From Amoebidium appalachense (taxonomy: Eukaryota; Ichthyosporea), in NCBI GenBank assembly GCA_963693365.1, contig CAVNZM010000013.1, forward strand, positions 2,418,001-2,482,000: a stretch of 64,000 nucleotides of DNA, read 5' to 3'. Made by a program: the position numbers and the translations under genes. The stretch's first letter is position 1. Each line of letters opens with the position of its first letter. The notes under the pieces were generated by a model, which saw only the letters and a list, made by a program, of their open reading frames with translations, was not told the origin of the DNA and made no database searches. This document shows, in pieces, positions 1 to 11,814 of this stretch.

Positions 1-260
1 ATGCCGGTAGCCAGGGCGGGGAGCATGCCGAGGGCCTGCACCGCGCTGCGCAGCCAGCTGACGGCCTTGGTAGCGTTGGGGCACGGCAGGAGGGGGCTGG
101 TGGGCTGCCGGACGTGCGCGCAGGCGCGCAGTAACAGCTGTGCGCACATGGGGGGAACCATGCGGCGTTTGCACTGAGGAGCTGCTCCACCAGCTGCTGG
201 CCAGTGGGGCGCAGGTTGACAGGCAGTGACTTGAAATTACCGCCGCACGCCACTCGCTAA
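1..260 (-). CDS. Possible coding exon, frame broken at a C run, partial at window edge
   Basis: On the minus strand an acceptor-like TTTAG near 253 opens a protein-like reading (ACGGNFKSLPVNLRPTGQQL, then a short Leu/Ala-rich stretch ending AAWFP). It continues in the next frame as MCAQLLLRACAHVRQPT and then CPNATKAVSWLRSAVQALGM to the window edge. The switch occurs at a run of six C (plus-strand G run about 152-157), so this is either a sequencing/assembly homopolymer error or a real frameshift. The family is not recognised. It follows the minus-strand reading frames at 628-2138 and could be a later exon of the same gene or a retroelement pol fragment; nothing decides this. Confidence 0.3.
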
Positions 261-627
261 ACACCCCCACGGCGGCAGGGGGGTCTGGTGGCCGGGAAGC
301 TTGCTGGGGCGGCTGCACGGGGGGCGGGGGGCCTTGGAGGCTCAGGCTGGGGTCCCAAGGGGAGGGGGGCTGGGCCCCTTTCCCAGGGAGGGTCGCCGAT
401 GGGAACGCCCGTGGGAGCTGGTGGTGGTTGAGGCGCGGGGGGAAGCACGCCGCCACCACTTGCATGGGGAGCCGGCTCGGCGGGAGCTGGCACCGGGGCG
501 GGGCCGGTAGACGCCGGCCCCGGGTACAAGTTGAATACCCAACTAGCACACATTGGGGTGGACACCCACCCTTGACGCCCCCTTGTAAGGCCCACTGCCT
601 ACGCAACAGGGGCCGGAAACCGCAAAC

Positions 628-2138
628 TTAGGTGCGGCCGGTGCCAGACCCACTGCTGGCGCCTGTGTTGGACTTCACCACGGTCTTGTTGTCATTTTGG
701 TTGCCTGCACGGGCGGTGCGCGTAGCGAGGTTGACCTCTGCCCCTTTCTTCCTTGCGTCGCCCATTGCGCGGCCCCAGCGTTCAGAAAGAACAGGGTAAT
801 ACTCGCGCTCCATGTGGGCGCGGGCCAGCTCGGCAAAGGCAGCACCCTCTGTGGCGCGGATATACTGGTAGTGCACATGATCGGAGAGGAACACAGCGAC
901 ATTGGCCATTGCACCCCTAAGCTCTGCAATGCCTCGTTGGTAGAACTGCTCCGCGGGTTCAGGCACTGGGGCGCCGTTTTCGCCGGGGAACTGGCAGTCG
1001 TTGTGCATTGCATCGATGAGGCTGCAGAGTGTCCCGATGATGGTAACCCCGTTCTCCTCGAGCACGTGCTTGTGGCCTCGGAAGGGATCCAGGGCAGTAG
1101 TGCAAGAAAAGTGCTGACTTACGGCGAAAGTCCCTACTATTCTCGCCTGACTAGCAGAGTGTACACACTACAACTAACACGTACCTGGGCACACATGCAT
1201 ATGAATGAGAGTATACGTGCCGTGATCAGGCCACTAAACTAACAGACATAAACATGTGCAGAGTGGTGCTGGGCAATGCACGATGCTACAGCACTAACAG
1301 AGAGGGTAGTGTGGAGAGGTACTAGTAGAAACACAGTTGCATGTTTTGTCAATCTACGTCTAATTTATTATGCTTGATTCTCATCTATTTATCTGCCGCA
1401 GGCAGATTCCATGAATACAGATCTATCCAAAGGTATTTGCGCATCTGATGGGCAAATCCTATGAATACTATAAATCTGACCAATCATTTAACGACACGTA
1501 CATGAACGGAAATCAAACTGCATTCCCCTCATACGGTCCAACCGCAGACAAAACACCCGACTACACAGAAAACATGAAAAGCATGCACAATAATCGTCGG
1601 ATGCGTGCTTTCCTCTCGATATCGCCAATAGCTAAACAGACTATGAATACCAGTCACGTGCATAATGAATAACAGAGGGCAAACAAGAGCATGCCGGACT
1701 GCGGGTCGGACATGCTTATGAAATAAAGGGAGATAAAGCACAAATAAACGATCGTACCTAACTATGTATGCTATGTGCTCGTGCAACCTGTGTAAACCAA
1801 AGATGCCATTGTGCAACTAATGAAGAATCATGCTGTGCACGTGCGTGCGAAATGCATATGCCAACTCGTGCACTATTGTTGTATATTCTGGCAAGTAGGT
1901 CGGCTGGGATGCGTCGGGGACCGTTGGGCATAGGGTACTCCGTCACCCATGGTAAGGTGGGTGCCAGAGTTGGGAGCCGCTCGGCAAAGGCATGTCTAGG
2001 GACCTTGAGCAACGGGCAGTCCGGCATCCCCCAGGTCTGTTGAAGGCGCTCCGGGCGTGACTCGTGGGTGTCCGAATCCCCAGTGGTGACGGGGGTGCGC
2101 GCTTCGGCGGAATATTGCTCGAAAATAACGTTCAACAT
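628..2138 (-). CDS. Hypothetical two-exon protein (unrecognised)
   Basis: A minus-strand frame begins with ATG at 2138 (context cacc-ATG) and stays open to a possible CAG|GTTGCA donor at 1788/1787 (117 codons). A second open stretch starts after a CAG acceptor at about 1113 and runs to a TAA at 628-630 (161 codons). Both are in phase 0, so splicing would give about 278 aa. The second exon has a protein-like composition (for example ENGVTIIGTLCSLIDAMHND) and a Gly/Ser/Thr tail. The putative intron (1114-1787) is AT-rich. The donor is not a good consensus. A retroelement Gag-like protein is one possibility, but no zinc knuckle is visible. Function unknown. Confidence 0.35.
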
Positions 2139-2324
2139 GGTGAAGTTCTAAAAGGGTGTCCTACCCTAAACAAAGCGTGAACGAGCCTCACCAACGTTGC
2201 CACCGATGAGAGAGGAGGCGACGGGGAATATGCTAATAGACGACCGATCTAAGGTCGGCTTATTTTTTATTTTTTTTATTTAAAATTTTTATTTTTTATT
2301 TTATTTTTTATTTTTTATTTTATC

Positions 2325-3131
2325 CCGTTTCACTCCCGGCGAGGCACTGCCTCAGGGGAGCTTACCGTCTTCCGCCTAGACACAGATCGTACTGTATAGC
2401 ACACTCATAAGTCAGGATTGTAATTGACCCCAACTGGCACTATTTTTAGTTACGCCTTATCCCACGGTTCTAGCCGCAGCAACGCTAGTGGGGAAGTGAG
2501 CACAGCTCACTTTAACAACACCAGCCGGGACACATACACAAACATAAAGACTTGAAAGGGGAAGACCCCATGCCCAGGACGCTGACCCGAACCGTGGCCG
2601 GTGACTCGGATTGGTCTCCCACTTGAACGTTGGGCCGGGATGCCCAAGCGGCGCGCCGTCGACGTCAGAGGGCAGGTGCTGTTCATGATGTCATGTCTTG
2701 CGGCCGGATGATAACAAATTGGTGGTGCTGCTTGACGTGGTCTGGGGTGATGGCTTCTAGGGGGCGGCCAGACCGGTGGACCGTCGAGGTAGAATAAAAA
2801 TCGGAAGTAACCAGGATCGATCCTGCGACTTTGAGCTTGACACGCAGAGATCTTACCATTGCACCAACCCGCCCCCCTATATACCCATAAGCCTCCTCTA
2901 CCAGGCCGCTGATTGGCCACATAACCATTGTGGCCCAATCAGACGGCCGAAGAATAAGTTAATAAATTGAAATGTCCAATCAATTCAGACATACTAGTAG
3001 TGCCAGTTGGGGTCTTGAATTAGAATCCTGACTTCCTTACGACTCGGATGAGTGTGCTATGCAGTACGATCTGTGTCTAGGCGGAAGACGGTAAGCTCCC
3101 CTGAGGCAGTGCCTCGCCGGGAGTGAAACGG
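2325..3131. mobile_element. Foldback/MITE-like element with about 120-bp terminal inverted repeats
   Basis: The arm at 2325-2443 is the reverse complement, with small differences, of 2998-3131. The outer ends read CCGTTTCACTCCCGGCGAGG on the left and its complement on the right. The arms share a long block including AGCTTACCGTCTTCCGCC. A T-rich tract lies outside the left arm and an (AAT)n tract outside the right arm. No transposase is present in the roughly 550-bp core, so it would be non-autonomous. The core contains a tRNA-like sequence, listed separately. Confidence 0.8.
2794..2878 (-). ncRNA. tRNA-like / SINE head with pol III A and B boxes
   Basis: Read on the minus strand, a TGGTGCAATGGTAAGA A-box-like motif (2851-2866) is followed 26 nt later by AGGATCGATCCT (2813-2824), matching a B box/T arm. 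A CTGCG/CGCAG stem between them could be an anticodon arm. A T5 run just downstream (about 2796-2800) could end pol III transcription. The acceptor stem does not pair cleanly, so this is more likely a tRNA-derived SINE relic than a working tRNA. Confidence 0.45.
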
Positions 3132-3132
3132 A

Positions 3133-3144
3133 ATAAATAATAAC

Positions 3145-3183
<39 letters not shown>

Positions 3184-3184
3184 T
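3133..3184. repeat. (AAT)n microsatellite
   Basis: An uninterrupted run of AAT/TAA triplets lies directly outside the right arm of the foldback element. Confidence 0.9.
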
Positions 3185-3339
3185 ATAAAAAAAAAGACGA
3201 TTAAATGCAGCCACTATCCATGCACTGTATTTAAAGAAATCTTTAAGGCTTTTAGATGAGCTCTAACTAGATGCACAAATATCAATGCATTTTTGTGAAA
3301 CCCTAAAACTAATGTTCGTTAACGATATTTCTGATCTCC

Positions 3340-3665
3340 ATGCTAAAAGCAGAATCACTCCACTTTTAGCAGAATTATTCTGCTTTTAGCAGCTACTATT
3401 CTGCAAAGATCAGAATTATGCTGCTCCCGGAAGCAGAATAAACTCGTTACTTGCAGAATAATCCTGCCTTCAGCAGGACAATTTTTCTTTATTTATTCTG
3501 CTGTTTGCGGAATAAATCTGCTAAAAGAACAATAATATTGTGCTAAAAGCAGAATAATTCTGCCTTTGCAATGATTCTGCTATTGTTGAATAATTCTGCA
3601 GTTAGCAGAACAATTCTGCTCTTTGCAGAATAAAAAGCAGGATTATTCTGCTCAAAGCAAGTTCA
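3340..3665. repeat. Cluster of GCAGAAT/ATTCTGC palindromes
   Basis: About 20 occurrences of GCAGAAT or its complement ATTCTGC fall within 325 bp. Many are paired into GCAGAATAATTCTGC-type palindromes separated by TTTTAG or TTTGC spacers. Spacing is irregular, so it is not a simple tandem array. No open frame of note is present. Confidence 0.8.
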
Positions 3666-3699
3666 AACTCTGCCGATGTGGTTGGCCCCTCACGTACTC

Positions 3700-4066
3700 A
3701 CACACCCTGAATGGTATTATGTGTGTTTTCACACACCCCTGAATGATATTATGTATGTATTCACACACCCCTGAATGGTATTATGTATGTATTCACACAC
3801 CCCTGAATGGTATTATGTATGTATTCACACACCCCTGAATGGTATTATGTATGTATTCACACACCCCTGAATGGTATTATGTATGTAATTGGCACCCCTG
3901 AATGGTATTAGTATATATGTATTCACACCCTGAATGGTATTATGTATGTATTCACACACCCCTGAATGGTATTCAATAAGTTATGTATGTATTCACACAC
4001 CCCTGAATGGTCGGTATGTATTATTCACACACCCCTGTATGGTATTATGTATGTATTCACACACCG
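3700..4066. repeat. 32-bp minisatellite
   Basis: About ten tandem copies of a unit containing CACACCCCTGAATGGTATTA followed by TGTATGTATTCA. Several units carry small indels (for example near 3893, 3930 and 3973). Confidence 0.9.
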
Positions 4067-4289
4067 ACACATTCACGGTGCACGGTAGATAGGGCAGATG
4101 CACTGAAAGCACAGGTGCGTGCAGCCGCAGTTTCACACATGTTTACAGGAATGAACACAAATATTCGCAAATAGTAAACTTGTCCCAACCTATCAATCCC
4201 AATAAAGATGTTTTAAACTACTCAAAGAAGTTGGCGCGTGTGACTGGCAGGGAGGTGAAGGGAGAGAGGGGTGTAGGGGAATTGGAGGG

Positions 4290-4338
4290 GGGAAGCGGGT
4301 GGGGGGAGGGGGGGGGGGGGATGAGGAGAACAAAAACC

Positions 4339-4370
<32 letters not shown>

Positions 4371-4468
4371 GGGGGGAGAGGGCGGGAAGGGGGGAGGGGG
4401 GGGGGGTTGGAGGAGAGGATCTATTAGGGACTCCCGGGCTGTGTGTGTGTGTGTGGGGGGGGGGGGGG

Positions 4469-4503
<35 letters not shown>

Positions 4504-4583
4504 GGGGGGAGAGGGGGGGGGGGGGAAGGGGGGGGAAGGGGGGGGGGGAGGGGAGGAGAGGATCTATTAGGGACTCCCGGGCT

Positions 4584-4634
<51 letters not shown>
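4290..4634. repeat. G-rich tracts with a duplicated 45-bp segment
   Basis: Long poly-G runs are broken by GA and TG. The segment with GGATCTATTAGGGACTCCCG plus a short (TG)n occurs twice (about 4417-4456 and 4559-4598). The Gly-rich and Pro-rich frames here are translation of low-complexity DNA. Confidence 0.85.
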
Positions 4635-4635
<1 letters not shown>

Positions 4636-4639
4636 TGAC

Positions 4640-6342
4640 TCCTACGGTTGGCCGGCAGAAAGGGATACGTACATGTGTTAACCTGGCCAGCAACGGATTT
4701 TCTTGGGATTTTTCTCTGCCCTCATCCCCCCTTTTCATATTCTGAAAACGAAAATTGCCAATCATTCACAAGGTTTTTGAACTTCTGCTGAGTTCGCGTC
4801 TCTTATTGCTCCCAAACCCACCATCCGTACGCGTAATCACAATAACGAATAGCCGGGGCCCCCACACGTACTTGCTATTCAGACCAGACAATATTCAATT
4901 TGTCTCTGTTCTGGGCAGTGACAATGGCTTCTGCGCTTCTGCAGCCCGAGAGGTCGTCTTTTAAAATCATTTACTAGAATTTTAATCTAACCAATCATTG
5001 AGTGCGCCACTCAGCGCCACTGGGCACTCCTATTCGCTGTTAGTCGTGCATTATTAATCCTATTAGTGGACGCAGTCACAGGACCAGGTGATTGGACTAT
5101 GAGATTACTTTAAATTTTAAACAAACCAATCTCTGAGTGTGACCATCGGGGTACTCCTATCATTCGATTTTAACGCTTGATCCCAATTGGCGTACAGAGT
5201 AACGGGACAAGGTGATTGGGCGGATATATGTGCTGCATACGTAAGTCATCCCACCATAATCACAGACTGGCGGTGAACAGTGTGGGCCCCGTCGTCTCTT
5301 TTTATTATAGTTTAGCAACTTTCTAGTTGATTTTTAATTAAAAAAACGTCTTTTTATTCAATGGTCATTACTGGTTTGCGACCATCCTATCCGACTCTAT
5401 TGGAGTCTTCAGCATCGCCCTGATTGCTTCCCTTTGTTTTTTTTTGTTTTTTTTTTTTGTTTTTTTTTTCCACATCGGGGAAGTGTGCACACCCAAGACT
5501 CTTGAAGGCAGCAGGGGTCAGGTGTACAAAAAACAATATAGAATCCCCCCCCCCCCCCCCCCCCAAACACACACACACACACACTCCCTCCTCCTCGACA
5601 CATAGAGGGGATGCATCCAAATATTCATTTGTACAACCGGATTTCGGAGTAGTATCTTGGGTTTATTCGACGTTTTCAGGTCGATTTACAACCCCGGGTG
5701 ATCATGATGTTGTGATAATGGGGTGCGCGGCAAAATGGTTTGTGATGCTCATAAGTAACTAGGTCAATATGTGCATATGTACATGATTCTCCATTTTCGC
5801 ACTAATATACGCCATATACATGTTTTCTCAGAGAAATCACGTCACAATGCGGATACATTTTCTATAGGATCATAAATTCACACTAATATCAAAGCACTAG
5901 CAATATACCATTGGTTTAAACACCCAATAACTATTGGTAACTTCAGTCGGCTATATTTAGTAACAATAACTTTCATGCATTGACTTATTACAATAAACCC
6001 ACCCAGGGGAACTCTGCAAATCAGGAGATCACCGGGTACACAATCACTCAAATAGGCAAATAGACAACCTACATTCTGGTTCAGCAAATCTTACATTCCG
6101 TTTCCCGGTAAGGCACTCTCCACATACACACATCTTCGAATATAACGATTTCTTTCATTTCATAAATATCAGTAGCACCGAACGGTTTTAAGCGGCCAAC
6201 CACCTCCCCCCCCCCCCCCCCCCCCCCCTCCCCCCTCCCTCCCCTTCAAAAATCCTGCCGCAGGATTAACCCCCCCCCCCCCCCCCCCGGACCCCCTCCC
6301 CTCCCTCCCAGCACACTGAATCACAAGTGGCATTCCTACGCA
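4640..6342. other. Intergenic, no gene seen
   Basis: AT-rich DNA with a T run at 5437-5470, a poly-C run at 5546-5564 with a short (CA)n, and C-rich tracts at 6205-6300. No frame here has convincing protein composition or splice context. Confidence 0.6.
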
Positions 6343-7668
6343 TCATGATCCTCCCACAGTGTCTCCCCCCTCGGGGACTCCGGGTGACGGCCCGCCCTGT
6401 TGCTTTATCATCACGGATGATGTTACGCACGCTGGTCCCGTCTTCACGACATGTGTGCTTCTGACCACCGAAAACGTTTGGAGATGAATGTTTTCTTCAT
6501 CTTCATAGGCACGGTCGCCCGTCGTAGACACTGCGTGCACCTGACCAGTCGTAGAAGCCGCAGAATGTGGTCTCGGCGACTTGATCATTCCACGCATCTG
6601 CTTGTAGATGAACACAAAAAAGACAACCGCTTGAACTAGTTGGAGCATGAACAACATGGTGTTTGGCCAAAGAGCCCGCGATCTGTTCCATCGGGTAACG
6701 TATCTTGCATAGTGAAGAGCGAAAATGACGACCCACATGAAGGAGAGAACGATGAGGTATCGCGTCTGGTCTAGGTCGTATTTCGCTAATGATTTTCGCA
6801 GGAGGAAGAGGCAAGTGCACACCCACATGTCAAAGTAACTGTAAAGTAGATGCGTCGAAACATGCAGTAGCGGTTCAACCGGATCTTTGAAATACTTCTG
6901 CCTGTCAACAAGGTACAACACGGTCGTGTAAACATATCCGAAAATGCACGGCGCGGACATGACAATCGTGAATTTCGCAACAGAAAGCGGTCTGTGCGCG
7001 AGACATCGCAGCCGCGGCGCGTATGGTGGTATCCAAGCCGGAGGGCAGAGCTGTGGCCACCCGTAATAGATGAAAACCAAACGCAACATGAGTCCCGTGA
7101 CGGGTAGAACTGCTAATGCGCGGCCGAACCAGTAGTACAACTGAACCCATGTGAGAAAGACGGCAGGGTTGTTCCACGTGCTTTTCGGTATTCTGTCCGT
7201 CCACAACAACCACAACGAGAAACCAGAGAGCCGAGCAATGGCGAATGCGTACGCCAAGCCCACAACGACGATTAGCGAAAGGGGCAGCCTGCCTTGTTTC
7301 GTACGCATGAGCGGTTGGTATCGTTTGTAAGCAACCACCACCACCAGTAGAAAGATGATGATGATCCCGCTTGCAACATAGGCGAGTACGCCCAGAATGA
7401 ACACCGCCTGCTGGTCGACTTCAAGGGTCTCCTCCTGTGTGGGGGTTATCGATTTCAACATGTAATCTGCCTGCAAAAAGTAGGCACATGCGCCGATGGA
7501 TGCCGTGCAGAACATGAGCAAAACGAGCCCCCATATTATGGCGCGGTAGTAGGGTGGTCGCGCCTCCATTTCGAGCACTGCCCGTGCTTCGCGGTAGTCC
7601 CGGCTATCCTGCGAGCCATGTGTTCCATTTTGCGTGCTGTACGCAGAATTTTGTGTTGTGGACGGCAT
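6343..7668 (-). CDS. Uncharacterised 8-TM membrane protein (441 aa, intronless)
   Basis: An uninterrupted ATG-to-stop frame with clearly protein-like composition in a region otherwise poor in long non-repetitive frames. A hydrophilic N-terminus (1-40, Ser/Thr/Gln-rich) is followed by hydrophobic helices at about 43-65, 86-113, 128-156, 170-202, 229-254, 272-290, 304-323 and 334-356, then an about 85-residue Ser/Thr-rich hydrophilic tail. Basic residues follow several helices (KRY at 115-117, RK at 291-292). There is no cleavable signal peptide, DRY-like or NPxxY-like GPCR motif, or transporter signature I can name. Eight predicted helices argue against a plain 7TM receptor, although one segment might be non-spanning. 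A (TG)n tract and a purine repeat lie just upstream (7750-7924). Function unknown; likely an integral membrane sensor, channel or transporter by topology only. Confidence 0.85.
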   Translation of the reverse strand: MPSTTQNSAYSTQNGTHGSQDSRDYREARAVLEMEARPPYYRAIIWGLVLLMFCTASIGACAYFLQADYMLKSITPTQEETLEVDQQAVFILGVLAYVASGIIIIFLLVVVVAYKRYQPLMRTKQGRLPLSLIVVVGLAYAFAIARLSGFSLWLLWTDRIPKSTWNNPAVFLTWVQLYYWFGRALAVLPVTGLMLRLVFIYYGWPQLCPPAWIPPYAPRLRCLAHRPLSVAKFTIVMSAPCIFGYVYTTVLYLVDRQKYFKDPVEPLLHVSTHLLYSYFDMWVCTCLFLLRKSLAKYDLDQTRYLIVLSFMWVVIFALHYARYVTRWNRSRALWPNTMLFMLQLVQAVVFFVFIYKQMRGMIKSPRPHSAASTTGQVHAVSTTGDRAYEDEENIHLQTFSVVRSTHVVKTGPACVTSSVMIKQQGGPSPGVPEGGDTVGGS

Positions 7669-7749
7669 TTTATCGCTGCGGCCCTCCGGCTGGGGTACTA
7701 CATGTGTATGCGTCGTTGCCTGCTTTCACAGACATAGCGTAAAAAACGA

Positions 7750-7832
7750 AAGCCTTGGAGAGAAGGAAGGAAGAAAGGAAAGAAAGAAACAAACAAAGAA
7801 AGAAAGAAAGAAAGAAAGAAAGCAAGAAAAAG

Positions 7833-7913
<81 letters not shown>

Positions 7914-7976
7914 CGTGTGTGTGAGTGCCGCGGGCGGGGAGAGCCTCTGAGGGGGGAGGGGGGGGGGGGGGGGGGG
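7750..7976. repeat. (AAAG)n, (TG)n and poly-G tract
   Basis: A GAAA-type purine repeat (7750-7832) runs into (GT)n (about 7836-7923), followed by a poly-G run (7951-7977). Confidence 0.95.
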
Positions 7977-7979
7977 GAG

Positions 7980-10690
7980 AGAGAGCGAAAAAAGCTCGAT
8001 GTGAAAAAGAAAAAAGAACTGCTTGCAAATTAATCGAATCGGTTCAACCCCTTGGTAGTCTGGTTGTCCATCCTGCACAACACGCGTATGCTAAACTACA
8101 TATCCGTAAGCCACGTTCACTTGCCATAAGCTACACTTCGTGAATTTCCTCGGAGTTCATGTAGATAAGTTTTCGCCACTGTGTAACTGGTTTAGGGTAT
8201 GCAGGTGTGCATAAAAACTCGTTATGTGTGAACTTGTGAGTGCCTGTTGCATTTAAATAGAGCCAATGCGGTATCCACTTCTAAGCACTTGGACTAACAT
8301 TCTAAAAACATCTGCAGAGGAAAGGAAGGAGCGAAAGGGAAAAAATATGGGCTCGACTGAAGGTGCGTGTGCTGGCCGGCTTGCGCAGCTCTCCTTACGT
8401 TTCTATAAGTCTACAAATGTAGACGCGGGAGATTACACCGATATAAGTGATCGATTTCTTTGGGAAAGACACTATCAAGGAAATATGAGAATAGAAACTA
8501 AGAAAACGAAGCAAGTTTCTGAAATTAGCGCGTCCTGACCTGCATTAATTCTCCTAACCACGGTATAAACAAACAAGCCGACTGTGCTTGAGCCTTTAAT
8601 TATTCCTATTTTATTTGCATACATATTACTGTTGTTATTATGTATTAGCCTAAGTCTTCGGGAATGTAATACTCAGTGTATCGGAGGGCTGCAGATTTGA
8701 TCGAGGAAAGACATCCGTGACATGCGTGACACCAGCGAAGTGAATGACGTAATTTTGAAAGTATGCCTGCGAACAGACTCAGGAATTTGATTTGGATTTG
8801 TGGTATTTGCTCTCGCATCAGATGTGACGTTGGCTAACTGATGGGGTGGACACGCTTCACAGGAATACATACTCTCTCCAAATAAAAATTTCTCATGTTT
8901 CATTCTTTCTCCCTCCCTTTCGTGTTGTATATAAGCTGGTCTTGTGTCGGCCTAAACTGAAGCATCGGCCGCTCGTGCGAAACACCGCATTCCACAGTGT
9001 GAATCCACACGCAGCTCTGACCGATACTGAGAGGCGATATCTCTGACTCTGATTCTTGGCGGCTGTCCGCCGCCGGCCAGCCCAGCAAAAAAGTTTGTGC
9101 AGGTAACATGATCCGGATCAGATTTGAAGAAACTCCTGGGCCCCCATTTCCCCACTCCCCCCCTTGCCTTCATGATCAGTTACTATCCATATCATATTCT
9201 CCCCTCCAACACCCTGCCACAATCCTCCCCCTCTTCCCCCCCCCCCCCCCCCCCCCCCCCCGGCCTTTCTCGGAATATGTGTGGCAGAGCCTCAATGGCT
9301 TGACTGGACTTATGAATATGTTTGTTTGCTGAATTTGATGACTTGACTTGACTTACAAGTCGCGTCTTAGAAGAGTACTATAGTGGTACTCCGACACACC
9401 CAGGTGATTTTCAAAAGATGAAATCTGAAATATTACGGAAGCTGACGAAGCGCGCTGGTTAAATCTGAGATATCCAGATGTGATCGTACGCTGTCGCCGG
9501 CATACTGCCAGCGCCCTACAGATTTGATCGTATCATCCCATTTCGGGTCATAGTGCGCCAAAATCTGGGGCCGTACGATCAAATCTGGTTTGTTTTGGGC
9601 CCGATCGGATTGGTTAGCGGCGCTTCCAAAAAAGGCTAGCCAATATGATAAAAACCATTGGCCAATTCTCTGCAGTAGAATCGACATGAAAATAGCTATA
9701 TATGGGTTGTCGGTCATCCAATTAAATGCGGCGGATATCAAGGGGTTGATGTGGGACAATATCCAGTTGTCCGGCGTCGAGGCCGCGGGCCTCGAGCTTT
9801 ATTATTATTACTATAAAAACATGGAGCCATGCGTACGTACATATATATATATATACACACACACACACATACATACACACACACACGTACATATCATATA
9901 CTGTATATAGTGCGCGTGTGTTCGGGTGTTACACCCATCTACAGTACGGCAAATGTTATATGGCTTACTCCTTGTACCTGCAGGTAATCGAAACTCCAAC
10001 ATGCATGCCAACAAGTGAGGAAGCAATGCACATGTATGAAAATACTATAAAATCACCTATAGGTCTTCGCGGTCCAGAATATTGCTGCAGTTCAATTTGA
10101 TGTCCGGAAGAAGCCACAGTAGAGTACCGGAAGTAAATTCGAGCACCGCTGTCATCGTTTCTGCAAAGAAACACACATGTTAATGATATATTCCTTAACA
10201 GACACATGTAAATGACATATTCCCTTAATAGCCTCACGTCCTTCTGGTGTATGCATTAAGTTCTTTTTTTATTTTTTTATTGCCTCTATGAGAAGGCTCA
10301 GTATTTGCTGCACGAGGTAACATTCCACTATGGACCTATCACATGCACTAGGTGCATATCTCATTTTTTGATAAGTCGTACAAACACAGGGAAATGTGTC
10401 TGTGTGTGTAGGGGGGACCGCGCTCTCTGCATCCGAGCAGATGCAGGAGGAGGGAAAAAAGATGTGATATGACCAGGTAAAAAGATGAGAGACGTATGTA
10501 CATGTGTACATGTGAGTTTTTAGAATCGTGTCTTCGAGTAGTCTTTTTCATTTCAGTGGTGAGAGTGAGTGAGTGAGTGAATGAGTGTGGCGAGAAGAGG
10601 GAAGGGATGGAGAGGGGTGGGGGTTTAGGAGGTTGGGGCAGGCGGGCGGGCGGGAATGGGCTGGTCGGGGGGGGAGGGCATGCATCCAGT
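7980..10690. other. Intergenic, no confident gene
   Basis: Contains a poly-C run (9237-9260), an (AT)n/(CA)n stretch (about 9840-9890) and a hairpin (ATTTGATCGTA near 9522-9532 against TACGATCAAAT near 9576-9586). A 90-codon frame at 8266-8538 has plausible composition but no supporting context. A TGACTTGACTTGACTT motif near 9340 recurs in related form near 27815. Confidence 0.5.
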
Positions 10691-10697
10691 ACCTTAA

Positions 10698-11098
10698 TTA
10701 TTCTCTGGATTCCCGAGCCGCGTATTGACGGGTGTTGTTTTCCTTTCCTGTGGCCAAATGACTACGCAAGCCTTTGCGTGCATTGTCGCAGGCGATGCTC
10801 CCCCCCCTCTTTATGGCCTTGTAGACAGCATCGGTTGCAGGGTCCAGGGATCCAGTGACGAGGTAGTTGGTCATGACTGAAAGGAGTGGGGAGGGGGGTG
10901 GGAGGGAGGAAGGGAGGGAAGGAGGGGGGGGGGGGGGAAGGGGGGAGGGGGGAGGGGGGAGGGGAAGACAGTGATGCAGAGGAGCTTGGGCCTTCTTACG
11001 GAAGGCAAAAAGAATTTGGTGGCAATGAATGTGGGGATGGGAATAAGGGAGTCGAAGATGAGGGTAGGGTTGGTGGTGGTGGTGGTGGTGGTAATGGT

Positions 11099-11130
<32 letters not shown>

Positions 11131-11184
11131 CAAGGGAGACAATTACCCGGGGTGAGGGTTAAGGGCAAAGGGGCATATCAGAAA

Positions 11185-11220
<36 letters not shown>

Positions 11221-11381
11221 CCGATGTATATGTCTACGTGTGTATGTGCGCGCAGATTTATGCCCGGTGTGCTTGTGTGTGTGTGCATGTGTGCGTGTGT
11301 ATGCATGTAAACACGTGTGTGGGTACCAGTGTAGTGAGTGTGTGCCGATATATTTTGTGTGCCTCCCTGTGTGCTTTCACC

Positions 11382-11443
<62 letters not shown>

Positions 11444-11776
11444 CTGATGATATGTCTGTGTGTGTATGTGTGCCCATGTGCATGTTTGTGCATGGTGTGA
11501 GGGAGAAGGGCAAAGGGGCATATCAGAAGGTGTGTGTGTATGTGCGTGCCCGATATATGTGTCTGTGTGTATGTGCACACAGATTTGCGCTCGGTGTGCT
11601 TTAGTGTGTGTTCATGTGTGCGTGCGCCTGCATGTAAACGTGTGTGTGGGTACCGGTGTAGTGAGTGTGTACCAATTTATTTTGTTTGCCTCCCTGTGTG
11701 TTTTCACCAGTGTTGTGTGTGTGTGTGTGCGTGTGTGTGTGTGCGTGCGTGTGTGTGTGTGTGTGTGTGTATATGA

Positions 11777-11814
<38 letters not shown>

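Noticed and set aside
3340-4066. CRISPR-like array
   Set aside because: The 32-bp units are contiguous with no unique spacers, and the GCAGAAT cluster is irregular; the context is eukaryotic with no cas genes.
4180-4638. Gly-rich and Pro-rich frames over poly-G/poly-C tracts, here and at many other positions
   Set aside because: Homopolymer translation with no start, splice or family support.
8266-8538. 90-codon plus-strand frame
   Set aside because: Isolated, no recognisable family, and no supporting splice or neighbour evidence.
9433-9759. 108-codon minus-strand frame
   Set aside because: Overlaps a hairpin-forming repeat-like segment and shows no domain or splice context.
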